DNA from: an uncultured Flavobacteriales bacterium | Lineage (GTDB): Bacteria; Bacteroidota; Bacteroidia; Flavobacteriales_D; Crocinitomicaceae | DNA: 57,753 nucleotides | Direction: 5' to 3' | Assembly (NCBI GenBank): GCA_903945495.1 | Contig: CAJAVU010000066.1 | Location: 1 to 57,753 of the forward strand | Shown here: piece after piece, positions 43,385 through 52,825 of the stretch | How positions within the stretch are numbered: the stretch's first letter is position 1 | Layout: every line of letters begins with the position of its first letter | Translations under genes and position numbers: made by a program | Notes under the pieces: model-generated | What the model saw: the letters and a program-made list of their open reading frames with translations, nothing else | Told to the model about the DNA's origin: nothing | The model's database searches: none

Positions 43385-45580
43385 TCAAACTATTAACAAG
43401 CCCAATTCCTTCAAAGGTGCCATTGCTTTTCCGTACCAGAATGGTTCAAAATCTTCTGAATTCATGGTGTAATAATGTGCTTCAACTTCTTTAAACGAAA
43501 GCGTTTTGGCTTGATTTCGATCCAACTTTGGCAATATTTCCATCAACCAATTTCCTTGTTCTTCTGAAAGTAGAATTTCTACACTTTCTGAATTTCCATG
43601 AAACAACAAAGCCGCTTGTTCGAATGTTCGCCCTTTTTTCGTTTTTGTAAAATAGGAAATCTGTGGTTGCGATCCAATCCAAATCACTTTTGCATTCGAA
43701 GCATGAAAGGCAAATTCTTCATTCTCAATCGCTGATTCTATGAAATTACTTGGGATTTTTGTTCGTGGTACTTTGAACTCAAACCATTCGTGAACTGGAA
43801 TTTCAAAGCCAATTCCATGCATAAAATTGTACAAGGATTTCTTTAAACCAAACGAGAATTTTCCGTGATCAATTCCTGTTTTGTCCGTGTATTGAACATC
43901 GTTGTTCGCAAAAGTTCCAATTTCAGTATCGCGAATGATTTCAAACGCATCTGGATTCAATCCAACCGGACTATGCGCAGTTAACGCAAATTGATGCCAA
44001 AATCCAGATTGCACAACGCCGATTTCAAAAAGCTGACGCACCATTTCCAATGAATCAATTGTTTCTTGAACCGTTTGAGTTGGATACGCATACATCAAAT
44101 AAGCGTGTACTAAAATTCCAGCTTCTGTGAAATGATGAGTTACTTGCGCAACTTGTTCAACCGTAACACCTTTATCAATCAATTGCAATAAACGATCTGA
44201 TGCCACTTCGAGTCCACCGGAAACGGCAATACATCCAGAAGCTTTTAAGAGCAAACACAAATCACGTGTGAACTTTTTCTCAAAGCGGATATTCGTCCAC
44301 CATGTAACGATCAAGTTTCTACGCAAAATTTCAATGGCCACTTCACGCATCAATGCTGGTGGAGCCGCTTCGTCTACAAAATGAAAACCATTGTGCCCTG
44401 TTTGCTGAATCAATTCTTCCATTCGATCCACCAATACTTTCGCAGCAACAGGCTCATAGATTTTGATGTAATCCAAGGAAATATCACAAAACGTACATTT
44501 TCCCCAATAACATCCATGCGCCATTGTCAACTTATTCCAGCGACCATCGCTCCACATTCGATGCATCGGATTCGCAATTTCAATCACAGAAATATACTGG
44601 TCCAACAATAAATCAGAATAATCAGGTGTTCCAACTTCCAATTGTTTGTAATCCGGCGTTGTTGAACCATTCACATATTCAACCTTTCCATTTCGACAAA
44701 CAAACGTTCGTTTCAATGCATCAATCGATCGTTTTCCATTGAGGTGCTCAAGCAAATTTTCGATTGGCGCTTCACCATCATCTAAGGTGATAAAATCTAA
44801 ATAATCAAAAACGCGTGCATCGCTTAATTGGCGTAATTCGGTATTTGGGAAACCACCGCCCATCGCAATTTTAATCGAAGGAAATGTTTCTTTAATGTAT
44901 TTTGAAGCTCGAAATGCAGAATATAAATTCCCAGGAAAGGGAACAGAAAAAGCAACCAGTTTCGGATTTACTGCTGTAATTCGTTCATGCAAAATCGCTA
45001 AACTAAGTTCATCAATGTAGGTCGTTGAACCTTGTAAAGTAGCATGCAATTCATCAAACGAATTTGCTGACATTCCCAATTTATCTGCGTAGCGACTAAA
45101 ACCAAAATGTGGATCAATTGCTTCGATGATTAAGTCGGATAAATCTTCCAGAAACAAGGTTGCTAAGTGCTTGGCTTTGTCCTGCAAACCCATGCTTCCA
45201 AAGGCCCAATCCAAGTCATCCAATTGTTCGAAGCGACTTGCTTGCGGCAAATAATCTACTTGACAAATCGTATGTGAAAAGGTTGGGTTTTTACCTTGCA
45301 GGAAGGCAATGACAGGATCAATCAAGCGAATGTAAGCAGCTTTCAATTGAACGATTCGCATTGCATTTTCCGAAAGTTCAAGTTGTTGTTGATCGATTGT
45401 TTCAAATAAATCACTTAATCCTTGCTTTGAAAAAAGTGCCAAAATCACTTCAATACCCAAATCGGCTTGTACGCAAGAAATTCCCTTTGTATTCAAAAAC
45501 CCTTTCAAATAGGCCGAAGCTGGGTACGGCGTATTCAATTGCGTGAACGGAGGCGTGATGATAAGAAGCTCTTTTTGCAA
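43385..45580 (-). CDS. B12-binding-domain radical SAM enzyme
   Basis: 731-residue enzyme with a cobalamin-binding-like N-terminal region (ITPPFTQLNTPYPASAYLKGFL at the start, FPSIKIAMGGGFPNTEL near 225-240) followed by a radical SAM core. The cluster motif is CYWGKCTFC: Cys357, Cys362 and Cys365, a C-x4-C-x2-C spacing rather than the usual C-x3-C-x2-C. GGLEVASDRLLQLIDKGV near 455-470 is the SAM-binding GGE-like element. A C-terminal 180-residue region is not recognised. Substrate unknown; such enzymes often methylate or rearrange unactivated carbons. It stands alone. Confidence 0.85.
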   Translation of the reverse strand: MQKELLIITPPFTQLNTPYPASAYLKGFLNTKGISCVQADLGIEVILALFSKQGLSDLFETIDQQQLELSENAMRIVQLKAAYIRLIDPVIAFLQGKNPTFSHTICQVDYLPQASRFEQLDDLDWAFGSMGLQDKAKHLATLFLEDLSDLIIEAIDPHFGFSRYADKLGMSANSFDELHATLQGSTTYIDELSLAILHERITAVNPKLVAFSVPFPGNLYSAFRASKYIKETFPSIKIAMGGGFPNTELRQLSDARVFDYLDFITLDDGEAPIENLLEHLNGKRSIDALKRTFVCRNGKVEYVNGSTTPDYKQLEVGTPDYSDLLLDQYISVIEIANPMHRMWSDGRWNKLTMAHGCYWGKCTFCDISLDYIKIYEPVAAKVLVDRMEELIQQTGHNGFHFVDEAAPPALMREVAIEILRRNLIVTWWTNIRFEKKFTRDLCLLLKASGCIAVSGGLEVASDRLLQLIDKGVTVEQVAQVTHHFTEAGILVHAYLMYAYPTQTVQETIDSLEMVRQLFEIGVVQSGFWHQFALTAHSPVGLNPDAFEIIRDTEIGTFANNDVQYTDKTGIDHGKFSFGLKKSLYNFMHGIGFEIPVHEWFEFKVPRTKIPSNFIESAIENEEFAFHASNAKVIWIGSQPQISYFTKTKKGRTFEQAALLFHGNSESVEILLSEEQGNWLMEILPKLDRNQAKTLSFKEVEAHYYTMNSEDFEPFWYGKAMAPLKELGLLIV

Positions 45581-45677
45581 GAAAATTGATTTAAATTTTG
45601 GGGTAAAAATACTGAAATCTAAGGTTCACTAAAACAGAATAAATAGCGAATTCATCCTCCACTCCATTTTAAATAGG

Positions 45678-45685
45678 TACTTTTG
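45678..45685 (+). promoter_or_regulatory. Likely -7 promoter box of the J-domain/KTSC gene
   Basis: TACTTTTG matches TAnnTTTG and lies 52 bases before the ATG. The leader between them contains a small GATTC/GAATC hairpin. Confidence 0.5.
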
Positions 45686-45737
45686 CGGCAAATTAAGCGT
45701 GTTTCTGTCCGACGGATTCACCGAATCGAAGAGAAAT

Positions 45738-46187
45738 ATGAAGAGAATCATTGAATACAGAAAGTTATTTGACGTAACAAGAGAGGCCGATTTAGCACAA
45801 TTGAAAAAAGTTTACCGCAATTTGGTAAAAGAATGGCATCCAGATAAATTTCAAGATGGTGATCCAAAAAAAGCGGAGGCTGAATTGAAAAGTCAAGAAA
45901 TCATCGAAGCCTATTCTTTCCTTGTAAGTATTTCTCCTGAAACGCATGCGTTGTCAAAAGACGAATATGCTGAAGTGATCAGTTCGCAAATGATTGAAGA
46001 TTTCCAATACAAAGGAATGGCGATGAAAATCACGTTCCAAAATGGAAATGTGTACGAATACTTCAATGTGCAACCAAGTGTTTATAATAAAATGCGTAGC
46101 ACTCCAACTTTGGAACGTTTCGCGCGTCGCCATATTTTAAGTTCGTACACGTACAGAAAAGTAATGAATACGAAAGGAGACAACTAA
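45738..46187 (+). CDS. J-domain plus KTSC-domain protein
   Basis: 149-residue cytoplasmic protein joining two small domains. Residues 5-65 are a DnaJ-type J domain with the HPD triad at 34-36 in VKEWHPDKF, which would stimulate a DnaK partner. Residues 85-145 match a KTSC domain (EVISSQMIEDFQYKG, then MKITFQNGNVYEYFNVQPSVYN), a fold linked to nucleic-acid or protease systems but of unclear function. The ATG at 45738 is chosen because the 13 preceding residues look like leader DNA. Confidence 0.85.
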   Translation: MKRIIEYRKLFDVTREADLAQLKKVYRNLVKEWHPDKFQDGDPKKAEAELKSQEIIEAYSFLVSISPETHALSKDEYAEVISSQMIEDFQYKGMAMKITFQNGNVYEYFNVQPSVYNKMRSTPTLERFARRHILSSYTYRKVMNTKGDN

Positions 46188-46191
46188 GGAG

Positions 46192-46262
46192 GATTTATCA
46201 TTCATCATTTGTGATTCGTGATTTATAATTAGGAATCATGAATTCTGAATCATTAATTTTTA
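46192..46262. repeat. AT-rich intergenic repeat words
   Basis: Before purM the DNA consists of repeated words such as ATTCATCATTTGTGATTCGTGATT and AATCATGAATTCTGAATCATT with small inverted partners. This type of repeat is common between genes in Flavobacteria. No ORF. Confidence 0.4.
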
Positions 46263-46276
46263 GTCTAAATAGTTTT

Positions 46277-46284
46277 TATCTTTG
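46277..46284 (+). promoter_or_regulatory. Likely -7 promoter box of purM
   Basis: TATCTTTG fits TAnnTTTG and is 17 bases before the purM ATG, giving a start near 46290. Confidence 0.5.
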
Positions 46285-46301
46285 CATGCAAATTCAGTTC
46301 A

Positions 46302-47468
46302 ATGGCCGATACTAGATATAACCTTCGTGGCGTTTCAGCAGGAAAAGAAGACGTTCACAACGCAATCAAAAATGTTGACAAGGGATTATTCCCTCAAGCA
46401 TTTTGTAAAATCGTTCCTGATTATTTATCAGGTGATGAGGATTATTGTATTGTGATGCACGCAGATGGCGCTGGGACAAAGTCATCGTTGGCCTATATGT
46501 ATTGGAAAAAGACAGGCGATATTTCTGTTTGGAAAGGAATTGCACAAGACGCGTTGATCATGAACATTGATGATTTATTGTGTGTTGGTGCGACGGATAA
46601 AATTTTACTTTCTTCAACGATTGGTCGTAACAAGAATTTAGTTCCAGGTGAAGTGATTTCGGCGATTATCAATGGTACTGAAGAATTATTGGAAACTTTG
46701 AGAAATCAAGGAATTGGAATTCATTCGACTGGTGGTGAAACAGCAGATGTTGGTGATTTAGTTCGCACAATTATCGTTGATTCAACTGTTGTCTGTCGCA
46801 TGAAACGTTCTGAAGTAATTTCAAATCATACGATTCAAGGTGGAGGTGTTATAGTTGGATTGGCGTCATTTGGTCAAGCAACATACGAAACAGAATACAA
46901 TGGCGGAATGGGTTCAAACGGACTTACTTCAGCACGACATGATGTTTTCAATAAAACCTTAGCAGCAGATTTCCCTGAAAGTTTTGACCCAAGTGTACCA
47001 AGTGATTTGGTGTATTCTGGAACAAAAAACTTAACAGATACAGTTGAAGGTTCACCAATTGATGCTGGAAAATTAGTATTGTCTCCAACGAGAACATACG
47101 CTCCAGTTATCAAGCAGATATTAGATAAACACCGTTCTGATATTCACGGAATGGTTCACTGTTCAGGTGGTGCGCAAACGAAAGTATTGCATTTTGTAGA
47201 CAACGTCCACATCATCAAAGACAATTTATTCCCAATTCCTCCACTTTTCAAATTGATTCAAGAAGAATCTGGAACGGATTGGAAAGAAATGTACAAGGTC
47301 TTCAACATGGGCCACCGTATGGAAGTGTATGTTTCTCCTGAACATGCTCAATCAATTATTGAAATTTCAAAATCATTCAATATCGATGCACAAGTTGTTG
47401 GTCGAGTTGAAGCAAATGATGGAAAGAAGTTAACAATTGAGTCTGTTTACGGTACATTTGAATATTAA
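46302..47468 (+). CDS. purM: Phosphoribosylformylglycinamidine cyclo-ligase (AIR synthetase)
   Basis: Fifth step of purine synthesis: FGAM plus ATP to AIR. The 388-residue protein is the longer Bacteroidota-type PurM. Motifs: HADGAGTKSSLAYMYW (ATP site, about 53-68), MNIDDLLCVGAT, STGGETADVGDL, GLASFGQATYETEYNGGMGSNGLTSARH, and GMVHCSGGAQTKVLHF. It is followed by prfA after a perfect 20-bp palindrome. Confidence 0.93.
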   Translation: MADTRYNLRGVSAGKEDVHNAIKNVDKGLFPQAFCKIVPDYLSGDEDYCIVMHADGAGTKSSLAYMYWKKTGDISVWKGIAQDALIMNIDDLLCVGATDKILLSSTIGRNKNLVPGEVISAIINGTEELLETLRNQGIGIHSTGGETADVGDLVRTIIVDSTVVCRMKRSEVISNHTIQGGGVIVGLASFGQATYETEYNGGMGSNGLTSARHDVFNKTLAADFPESFDPSVPSDLVYSGTKNLTDTVEGSPIDAGKLVLSPTRTYAPVIKQILDKHRSDIHGMVHCSGGAQTKVLHFVDNVHIIKDNLFPIPPLFKLIQEESGTDWKEMYKVFNMGHRMEVYVSPEHAQSIIEISKSFNIDAQVVGRVEANDGKKLTIESVYGTFEY

Positions 47469-47497
47469 AGAATTTTATTAGGTCGATTTTGCCGTAG

Positions 47498-47517
47498 GGA
47501 CAAGTCGCGACTTGTCC
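47498..47517. repeat. Perfect 20-bp palindrome (GGACAAGTCG/CGACTTGTCC)
   Basis: This lies 29 bases after the purM stop. It could form a hairpin or act as a REP-like intergenic element; similar GGGACAAGTCGCGACTTGTCC-type elements occur between genes in several Bacteroidota, from memory. No T-run follows, so it is not a standard terminator. Confidence 0.8.
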
Positions 47518-47554
47518 GTGCAGTTGCAAATTATCGGACAAAAAAAATAATTTT

Positions 47555-48637
47555 ATGAGTGATTTACTATCGAAATTAGAAGCTATCCATTACCGTTTTG
47601 TTGAAGTTGGAAAACAAATCGTGGATCCAGATATTATCTCGGATATGGAACGCTACGTGAAATTAAATCGCGAATACAAAGACCTTGAAGAATTAGACAA
47701 TGTCTATAAAGAATATGCCAACGTTCTTGGGAATCTGAAAAGTGCAAAAACACTTTTGGAAACCGAAACCGATCCTGAAATGCGCGAAATGGCGAAGATG
47801 GAAATCGATGAGTTGGAACAAAAACGACCACAAATGGAAGAAGACATTAAACTAATGTTGATTCCAAAAGACCCAGAAGACGATAAAAATGCCATTATGG
47901 AGCTTCGTGCTGGAACAGGTGGTGATGAAGCGTGTATTTTCGTTGAAGATATTTTCAGAATGTACACGATGTTCTTCAAAGAAATGGGTTGGCAATATGA
48001 AATCCTGAATTCATCTGAAGGAACGGTAAAAGGTTACAAAGAGATTTCAATGGAAATCGTTGGAATTGGATTGTATGGAATGTTGAAATTTGAATCAGGT
48101 GTTCACCGAGTTCAACGTGTTCCAGAAACAGAATCGCAAGGTCGTGTTCACACTTCAGCAATTACAGTGGCTGTTTTACCAGAAGCGGAAGAAGTGGATT
48201 TTGAACTTGACATGAACGATGTGAGAAAAGATACTTTCCGTGCATCTGGAGCAGGTGGTCAGCACATTAATAAAACTGAATCAGCAATTCGTTTAACGCA
48301 CATTCCAACTGGTGTTGTTGTTGAGTGTCAAGATGGACGTTCACAACATAAAAACTTAGAAAAAGCGATTTCTGTATTGCGTTCTCGTTTGTACCAAGCA
48401 GAATTAGATCGTGTACACAACGAACGTGCTGCACACCGCAAAACCTTAGTTTCAACTGGTGACCGTTCAGCAAAAATCAGAACCTACAATTATCCTCAAG
48501 GTCGAATTACCGATCATCGAATCAACAAAACGATTTACAATTTAAGTGCGTTTATGAATGGTGACATGCGTGAAATGATTGATGCACTGAAAGTTGCTGA
48601 GAATGCTGAAAAATTAAAAGGTCAGGAGAATAATTAA
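47555..48637 (+). CDS. prfA: Peptide chain release factor 1
   Basis: Ends translation at UAA and UAG. The 360 residues are full length. The stop-codon reading tripeptide is PET in RVQRVPETESQGRVHTSA (RF1 type P-x-T, about residue 190). The peptidyl-hydrolysis motif GGQ lies in SGAGGQHINKTESAIRLTH (about 233-235), and the C-terminal GRITDHRIN follows. Family and codon specificity are clear. Confidence 0.97.
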   Translation: MSDLLSKLEAIHYRFVEVGKQIVDPDIISDMERYVKLNREYKDLEELDNVYKEYANVLGNLKSAKTLLETETDPEMREMAKMEIDELEQKRPQMEEDIKLMLIPKDPEDDKNAIMELRAGTGGDEACIFVEDIFRMYTMFFKEMGWQYEILNSSEGTVKGYKEISMEIVGIGLYGMLKFESGVHRVQRVPETESQGRVHTSAITVAVLPEAEEVDFELDMNDVRKDTFRASGAGGQHINKTESAIRLTHIPTGVVVECQDGRSQHKNLEKAISVLRSRLYQAELDRVHNERAAHRKTLVSTGDRSAKIRTYNYPQGRITDHRINKTIYNLSAFMNGDMREMIDALKVAENAEKLKGQENN

Positions 48638-48772
48638 TGGTTTCTGTTAGTGATTTTAGGCGTTAAAGAATAGTACTCTTTCCTTTTTGTCATCTTTTTA
48701 AACCTTTTAACATCTTTTAGTGTTTGTATTCTAAGTAGGCTGACGATATTTGCAGCAATAATTTATACTTAG

Positions 48773-51097
48773 ATGAAAAATCACATCCTATTTATCCTTC
48801 TTTTTGTCAATTTCAACCTTTTCTCTCAAGAGAAATTTACCATTTGTGGTACAATTGCAGATTCGACAAAAGGAGAAGAATTAATCAATGCAAAAATCAC
48901 TGTTAAAGGTCTTGGACAAGGAACATTTTGTAATGAATATGGTTTCTATTCGTTGACACTTCCAAAAGGAACCTACACCTTAATTTATTCAACATCTGGC
49001 TACGAACCAAAGGAGATTTCAGTTGAATTGGATCGAAATATGGTCATGAATCACCGCTTGATTTCATTGGCTGAAAAAGTGCATCAAATTGCAGAAGTTA
49101 AAGTAACAGCGAAAAAAGAAGATCAAAACATCACCGATCCAATTATGGGGGTTGAACGCTTGAATCCAACTGCCGTTGCTAAAATCCCTGTTCTCTTGGG
49201 TGAAAAAGACATCATTAAATCAATGCAATTATTACCTGGTGTAAAAAGCGCTGGAGAAGGAAATGCTGGATTTTATGTACGTGGTGGAGCTGCCGATCAA
49301 AATTTAATTTTATTGGATGAAGCACCTGTTTACAATGCTGCTCACTTACTTGGTTTTTTCTCAACTTTCAATTCGGATGCGATTAAAGATGCCGTTTTAT
49401 ACAAAGGAAATCAACCTGCAAATTTTGGTGGTCGTTTAAGTTCTGTTTTGGACATCAAAATGAACGAAGGAAACAACAAACGCTACAATGTGAGTGGTGG
49501 TATCGGTGTAATTTCTTCGCGATTAAACGTTGAAGGACCAATCGTAAAAGATAAAGCATCCTTTTTAATTTCTGGAAGAAGAACCTATGTTGATATGTTC
49601 TTGCGCGCTTCGGATAAATTCAAAGACAATACGCTTTACTTCTATGATTTAAATGCAAAAGTCAATTACCGTATCAATCAGAAAAACCGTGTGTTCCTTT
49701 CTGGTTATTTCGGTAGAGATAAATTGGGACTTGGTGATGCGTTTGGAATCGATTGGGGAAATGCTACCGGAACAGCTCGTTGGAATCACATCATTAACGA
49801 CAAATTGTTTTCGAATACTTCGGTGATCTTTAGTTCGTACGATTACAAAATTTCAATCAGCAGTTCAGATGTTTCGTTCGATATTAAATCATCAATCAAA
49901 GACATCAACTTAAAACAAGAATTTCAATATTTCATTAATACGCGCAACAAAGTACGTTTCGGAATCAATGCGATTAATCACAACATCATTCCAGGACAAA
50001 TTGATGCAAACGAGGCTTCGGGAATCAATCCTTTAATCTTAACACCAAACAAATCATTGGAGGCTGCTGCCTTTGTTACAAATGATTTCAACGTAACTGA
50101 AAATTTCACGTTGAGTTATGGACTTCGTTTAAGTACCTTCTCGTTGTTAGGAAATGGTCAAAACACTTATGCATACAATGAAGACGGCGATGTGATTGAC
50201 ACAACTATTTACAAAAACAATTCGTTTGTAAAAACCTATCCGATTTTGGAACCGCGCGTTTCAATGAGTTACGTTTATTCAAAAACAGCATCATTCAAAG
50301 CGGCATACGCCAGAAATGCACAATACATTCACTTGGTTTCAAACACCACAACAAGTTCACCAACCGATTTATGGATTCCATCAAGCATGAATACGGCGCC
50401 TGAAATTTGTGATCAAGTTTCGATTGGTTGGTTCAAGAATTTCAAGGAAAATGCCTACGAAATGAACATTGAAACCTATTACAAATCGATGCAAAACCAA
50501 ATCGATTACCGCAATGGAGCAAATCTTCAAGCGAATGAATTGATTGAAGGAGAATTGTTGTACGGAAATGGTCGTGCGTACGGTTTAGAATTTATCTTGA
50601 AAAAGAAAACTGGGAAATTTACAGGTTGGGTTGGCTATACCTTATCGCGCTCAGAACGCAAAATTGAAGGCATCAACAACAACGAATGGTACGCAGCAAA
50701 ACAAGATCGCACACATGATTTATCGGTTGTTGGGATTTACGATATCACGCCTAAATTGTCAATTTCAGCCTTGTTCATTTATTATACAGGAAACGCAGTT
50801 ACGTTCCCTTCAGGAAAATATACAATTGACGGTCAAACACAATTTTTGTATACAGAACGAAACGGTTATCGCATGCCAGCATATCACCGTATGGACATTG
50901 GTGTAACATGGTATCGCAAAAACACAGAGAAATTCGAAAGTAGCTGGAACTTCTCGCTTTACAATGTTTACGGAAGAGAAAATGCCTACTCGATTGCCTT
51001 TAGACAAAATGAAGACAATCCAGAAATTACCGAAGCAGTTCAAACATCGCTGTTCCGTTGGGTTCCTTCTATTACATACAACTTTAAATTTAAATGA
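48773..51097 (+). CDS. TonB-dependent outer-membrane receptor
   Basis: 774-residue receptor: signal peptide to about FS/Q (residue 19), a carboxypeptidase-D-regulatory-like domain (about 22-110), a plug domain (about 120-230 with DIIKSMQLLPGVKSAGEGNAGFYVRGG and LLDEAPVYNAAHLLGFFSTFN), then a beta-barrel ending in an aromatic-containing strand (YNFKFK). There is no adjacent SusD gene, so this is not a SusCD pair; a DUF4249-like lipoprotein gene follows one base after the stop. Substrate unknown; iron or a small molecule is typical. Confidence 0.93.
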   Translation: MKNHILFILLFVNFNLFSQEKFTICGTIADSTKGEELINAKITVKGLGQGTFCNEYGFYSLTLPKGTYTLIYSTSGYEPKEISVELDRNMVMNHRLISLAEKVHQIAEVKVTAKKEDQNITDPIMGVERLNPTAVAKIPVLLGEKDIIKSMQLLPGVKSAGEGNAGFYVRGGAADQNLILLDEAPVYNAAHLLGFFSTFNSDAIKDAVLYKGNQPANFGGRLSSVLDIKMNEGNNKRYNVSGGIGVISSRLNVEGPIVKDKASFLISGRRTYVDMFLRASDKFKDNTLYFYDLNAKVNYRINQKNRVFLSGYFGRDKLGLGDAFGIDWGNATGTARWNHIINDKLFSNTSVIFSSYDYKISISSSDVSFDIKSSIKDINLKQEFQYFINTRNKVRFGINAINHNIIPGQIDANEASGINPLILTPNKSLEAAAFVTNDFNVTENFTLSYGLRLSTFSLLGNGQNTYAYNEDGDVIDTTIYKNNSFVKTYPILEPRVSMSYVYSKTASFKAAYARNAQYIHLVSNTTTSSPTDLWIPSSMNTAPEICDQVSIGWFKNFKENAYEMNIETYYKSMQNQIDYRNGANLQANELIEGELLYGNGRAYGLEFILKKKTGKFTGWVGYTLSRSERKIEGINNNEWYAAKQDRTHDLSVVGIYDITPKLSISALFIYYTGNAVTFPSGKYTIDGQTQFLYTERNGYRMPAYHRMDIGVTWYRKNTEKFESSWNFSLYNVYGRENAYSIAFRQNEDNPEITEAVQTSLFRWVPSITYNFKFK

Positions 51098-51098
51098 T

Positions 51099-51881
51099 AT
51101 GAAGATTAAATTACTTCTAAAAACAGTTCTGATAGCGCTTTTGATTGGCGGAATTAATACATCATGTACAAAAGTCATTGATGTTGATTTGAATTCAAAA
51201 GATCCACAATTTGTGATTGAAGGATTTGTAACTTTAGGTGAAACAACGCATCGTGTCAACATTACAAAAACCTTGGATATCGATCAAGGAATTGCATTTC
51301 CAACAGTTGACAATGCCATAGTTACTTTGATTGACGATTTGGGAGCTTCAACTTCTTTGAGCTTGGTTTCACCTGGGATTTACGAATGTACAGGTTATGC
51401 TGTTAGCGAAGGAAGAACCTACACGTTGACCGTAAGCGTTGATGGAGAAGTATTTGTTGCCTCTGGAAAAATGATGCAAGACATTCCTTTGAGTTCGGTT
51501 CAAACATTTGAATTTGCTTTTGGTCCAGACACCATTCATGCTGTAGTTCCCATGCGTCAAGACATTGCTGGCGTGAACAACTATTATCAGTTCAATCTGT
51601 TCGAAAATGGTATACGTGTGAAAGGAAATTTCATTCAATCTGATCAATACAATGACGGAAATATGATGATGGAACCTTTATTCGCTGGAGAAATAGGGCC
51701 TGGAGACACGATTGATGTTGTTATGTTTGGAATTGAAGAAACGGTTTACGATTATTTCTACACCTTACAACAAAACGAGCAAGGAGCAACACCTGCTAAT
51801 CCAACTTCGAATTTTTCAGGAGGTTGTTTGGGTTATTTCTCTGTTCGCACGAAAGATGTTGGACAGATTGTGATTCCTTAA
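51099..51881 (+). CDS. DUF4249-like lipoprotein, partner of the TonB receptor
   Basis: 260-residue lipoprotein with signal MKIKLLLKTVLIALLIGGINTSC and lipid-attached Cys23. The mature part begins with a strand-rich N-terminus, VIDVDLNSKDPQFVIEGFVTLGETTHRVNITKT, typical of the DUF4249 family that accompanies TonB receptors in Bacteroidota. Its start is one base after the receptor stop. The true start is the ATG at 51099, since the longer frame would overlap the receptor by 130 bases with no signal. The mature protein probably sits on the receptor mouth. Confidence 0.85.
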   Translation: MKIKLLLKTVLIALLIGGINTSCTKVIDVDLNSKDPQFVIEGFVTLGETTHRVNITKTLDIDQGIAFPTVDNAIVTLIDDLGASTSLSLVSPGIYECTGYAVSEGRTYTLTVSVDGEVFVASGKMMQDIPLSSVQTFEFAFGPDTIHAVVPMRQDIAGVNNYYQFNLFENGIRVKGNFIQSDQYNDGNMMMEPLFAGEIGPGDTIDVVMFGIEETVYDYFYTLQQNEQGATPANPTSNFSGGCLGYFSVRTKDVGQIVIP

Positions 51882-51892
51882 AATTAGTTTAG

Positions 51893-51900
51893 TAATTTTG
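51893..51900 (+). promoter_or_regulatory. Likely -7 promoter box of pyrF
   Basis: TAATTTTG fits TAnnTTTG, 19 bases before the ATG. An ATTG about 22 bases further up is a weak -33 candidate. Confidence 0.45.
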
Positions 51901-51919
51901 TGCTTTCAAATTTCGTAGC

Positions 51920-52738
51920 ATGACCCGTCAAGAATTAGTTGCCCAAATTCGTTCAAAAAAATCGTTTTTATGTGTTGGTTTAGATACTGACTTATCAAAA
52001 ATTCCAGCTCATTTATTGGAAACGGAAGATCCGATTTTTGAATTCAACAAAGCAATTATCGACGCGACAAAAGATTTTTGTGTGGCCTATAAACCAAACA
52101 TCGCTTTTTACGAATGTTATGGTCCAAAAGGTTGGGAATCGTTGCAAAAAACAATTGATTACATTCCAAAAAACATCTTCACGATTGCTGATGCAAAACG
52201 CGGCGATATTGGAAATACATCAAGCTATTACGCTAAAACTTTTTTCGATTATTTGAAGTGTGATTCAGTTACTGTTGCACCATACATGGGCGAAGACAGC
52301 GTTACGCCTTTCTTGGAATTCGACAATAAATGGGTGATTTTGCTAGCCTTAACTTCGAACAAAGGTGCCTTGGATTTTCAAATGATCAAAGACGAAAAAG
52401 GTGAAGAATTGTTCAAACATGTTTTGCGTAAATCTGCAGAATGGGGAACAAAAGACAACTTGATGTATGTTGTTGGCGCTACGCGTGCTGAAGGAATTGG
52501 CGAAGTGCGCAAGCTTGTACCAGATCATTTCTTTTTAGTACCAGGTGTTGGCGCTCAAGGTGGTTCATTGCAAGATGTTTCAAACTTTGGTTGGAACGAC
52601 GACTGTGGTTTATTGGTGAACTCTTCTCGAGGAATCATTTACGCATCAAATGGTTTGGACTTCGCTGAACGCGCTGCTGAAGAAGCAAAAAAATTACAGG
52701 AAGAAATGGCTGCTATTTTGCTTGAAAAAGGGTTTTGA
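51920..52738 (+). CDS. pyrF: Orotidine 5'-phosphate decarboxylase (type 2)
   Basis: Last step of UMP synthesis. The 272 residues are the longer, type 2 (subfamily with insertions) form. [12 protein letters not shown] near residue 17, [10 protein letters not shown] near 53, the catalytic [17 protein letters not shown] (about 90-106), and PGVGAQGG (about 205) fix the family. It stands as a single-gene unit. Confidence 0.95.
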   Translation: MTRQELVAQIRSKKSFLCVGLDTDLSKIPAHLLETEDPIFEFNKAIIDATKDFCVAYKPNIAFYECYGPKGWESLQKTIDYIPKNIFTIADAKRGDIGNTSSYYAKTFFDYLKCDSVTVAPYMGEDSVTPFLEFDNKWVILLALTSNKGALDFQMIKDEKGEELFKHVLRKSAEWGTKDNLMYVVGATRAEGIGEVRKLVPDHFFLVPGVGAQGGSLQDVSNFGWNDDCGLLVNSSRGIIYASNGLDFAERAAEEAKKLQEEMAAILLEKGF

Positions 52739-52825
52739 TTCTGAATTAACATTTTTTTTCCACCTCAAATTAAACTTCTTTCCATTTAAACTGTATTTTC
52801 AAAAACTGTTAATCAAACTCAGTTT

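Noticed and set aside
50964-51098. Longer start for the DUF4249-like gene
   Set aside because: It would overlap the TonB receptor by 130 bases and hide the lipoprotein signal; the ATG at 51099 is better.
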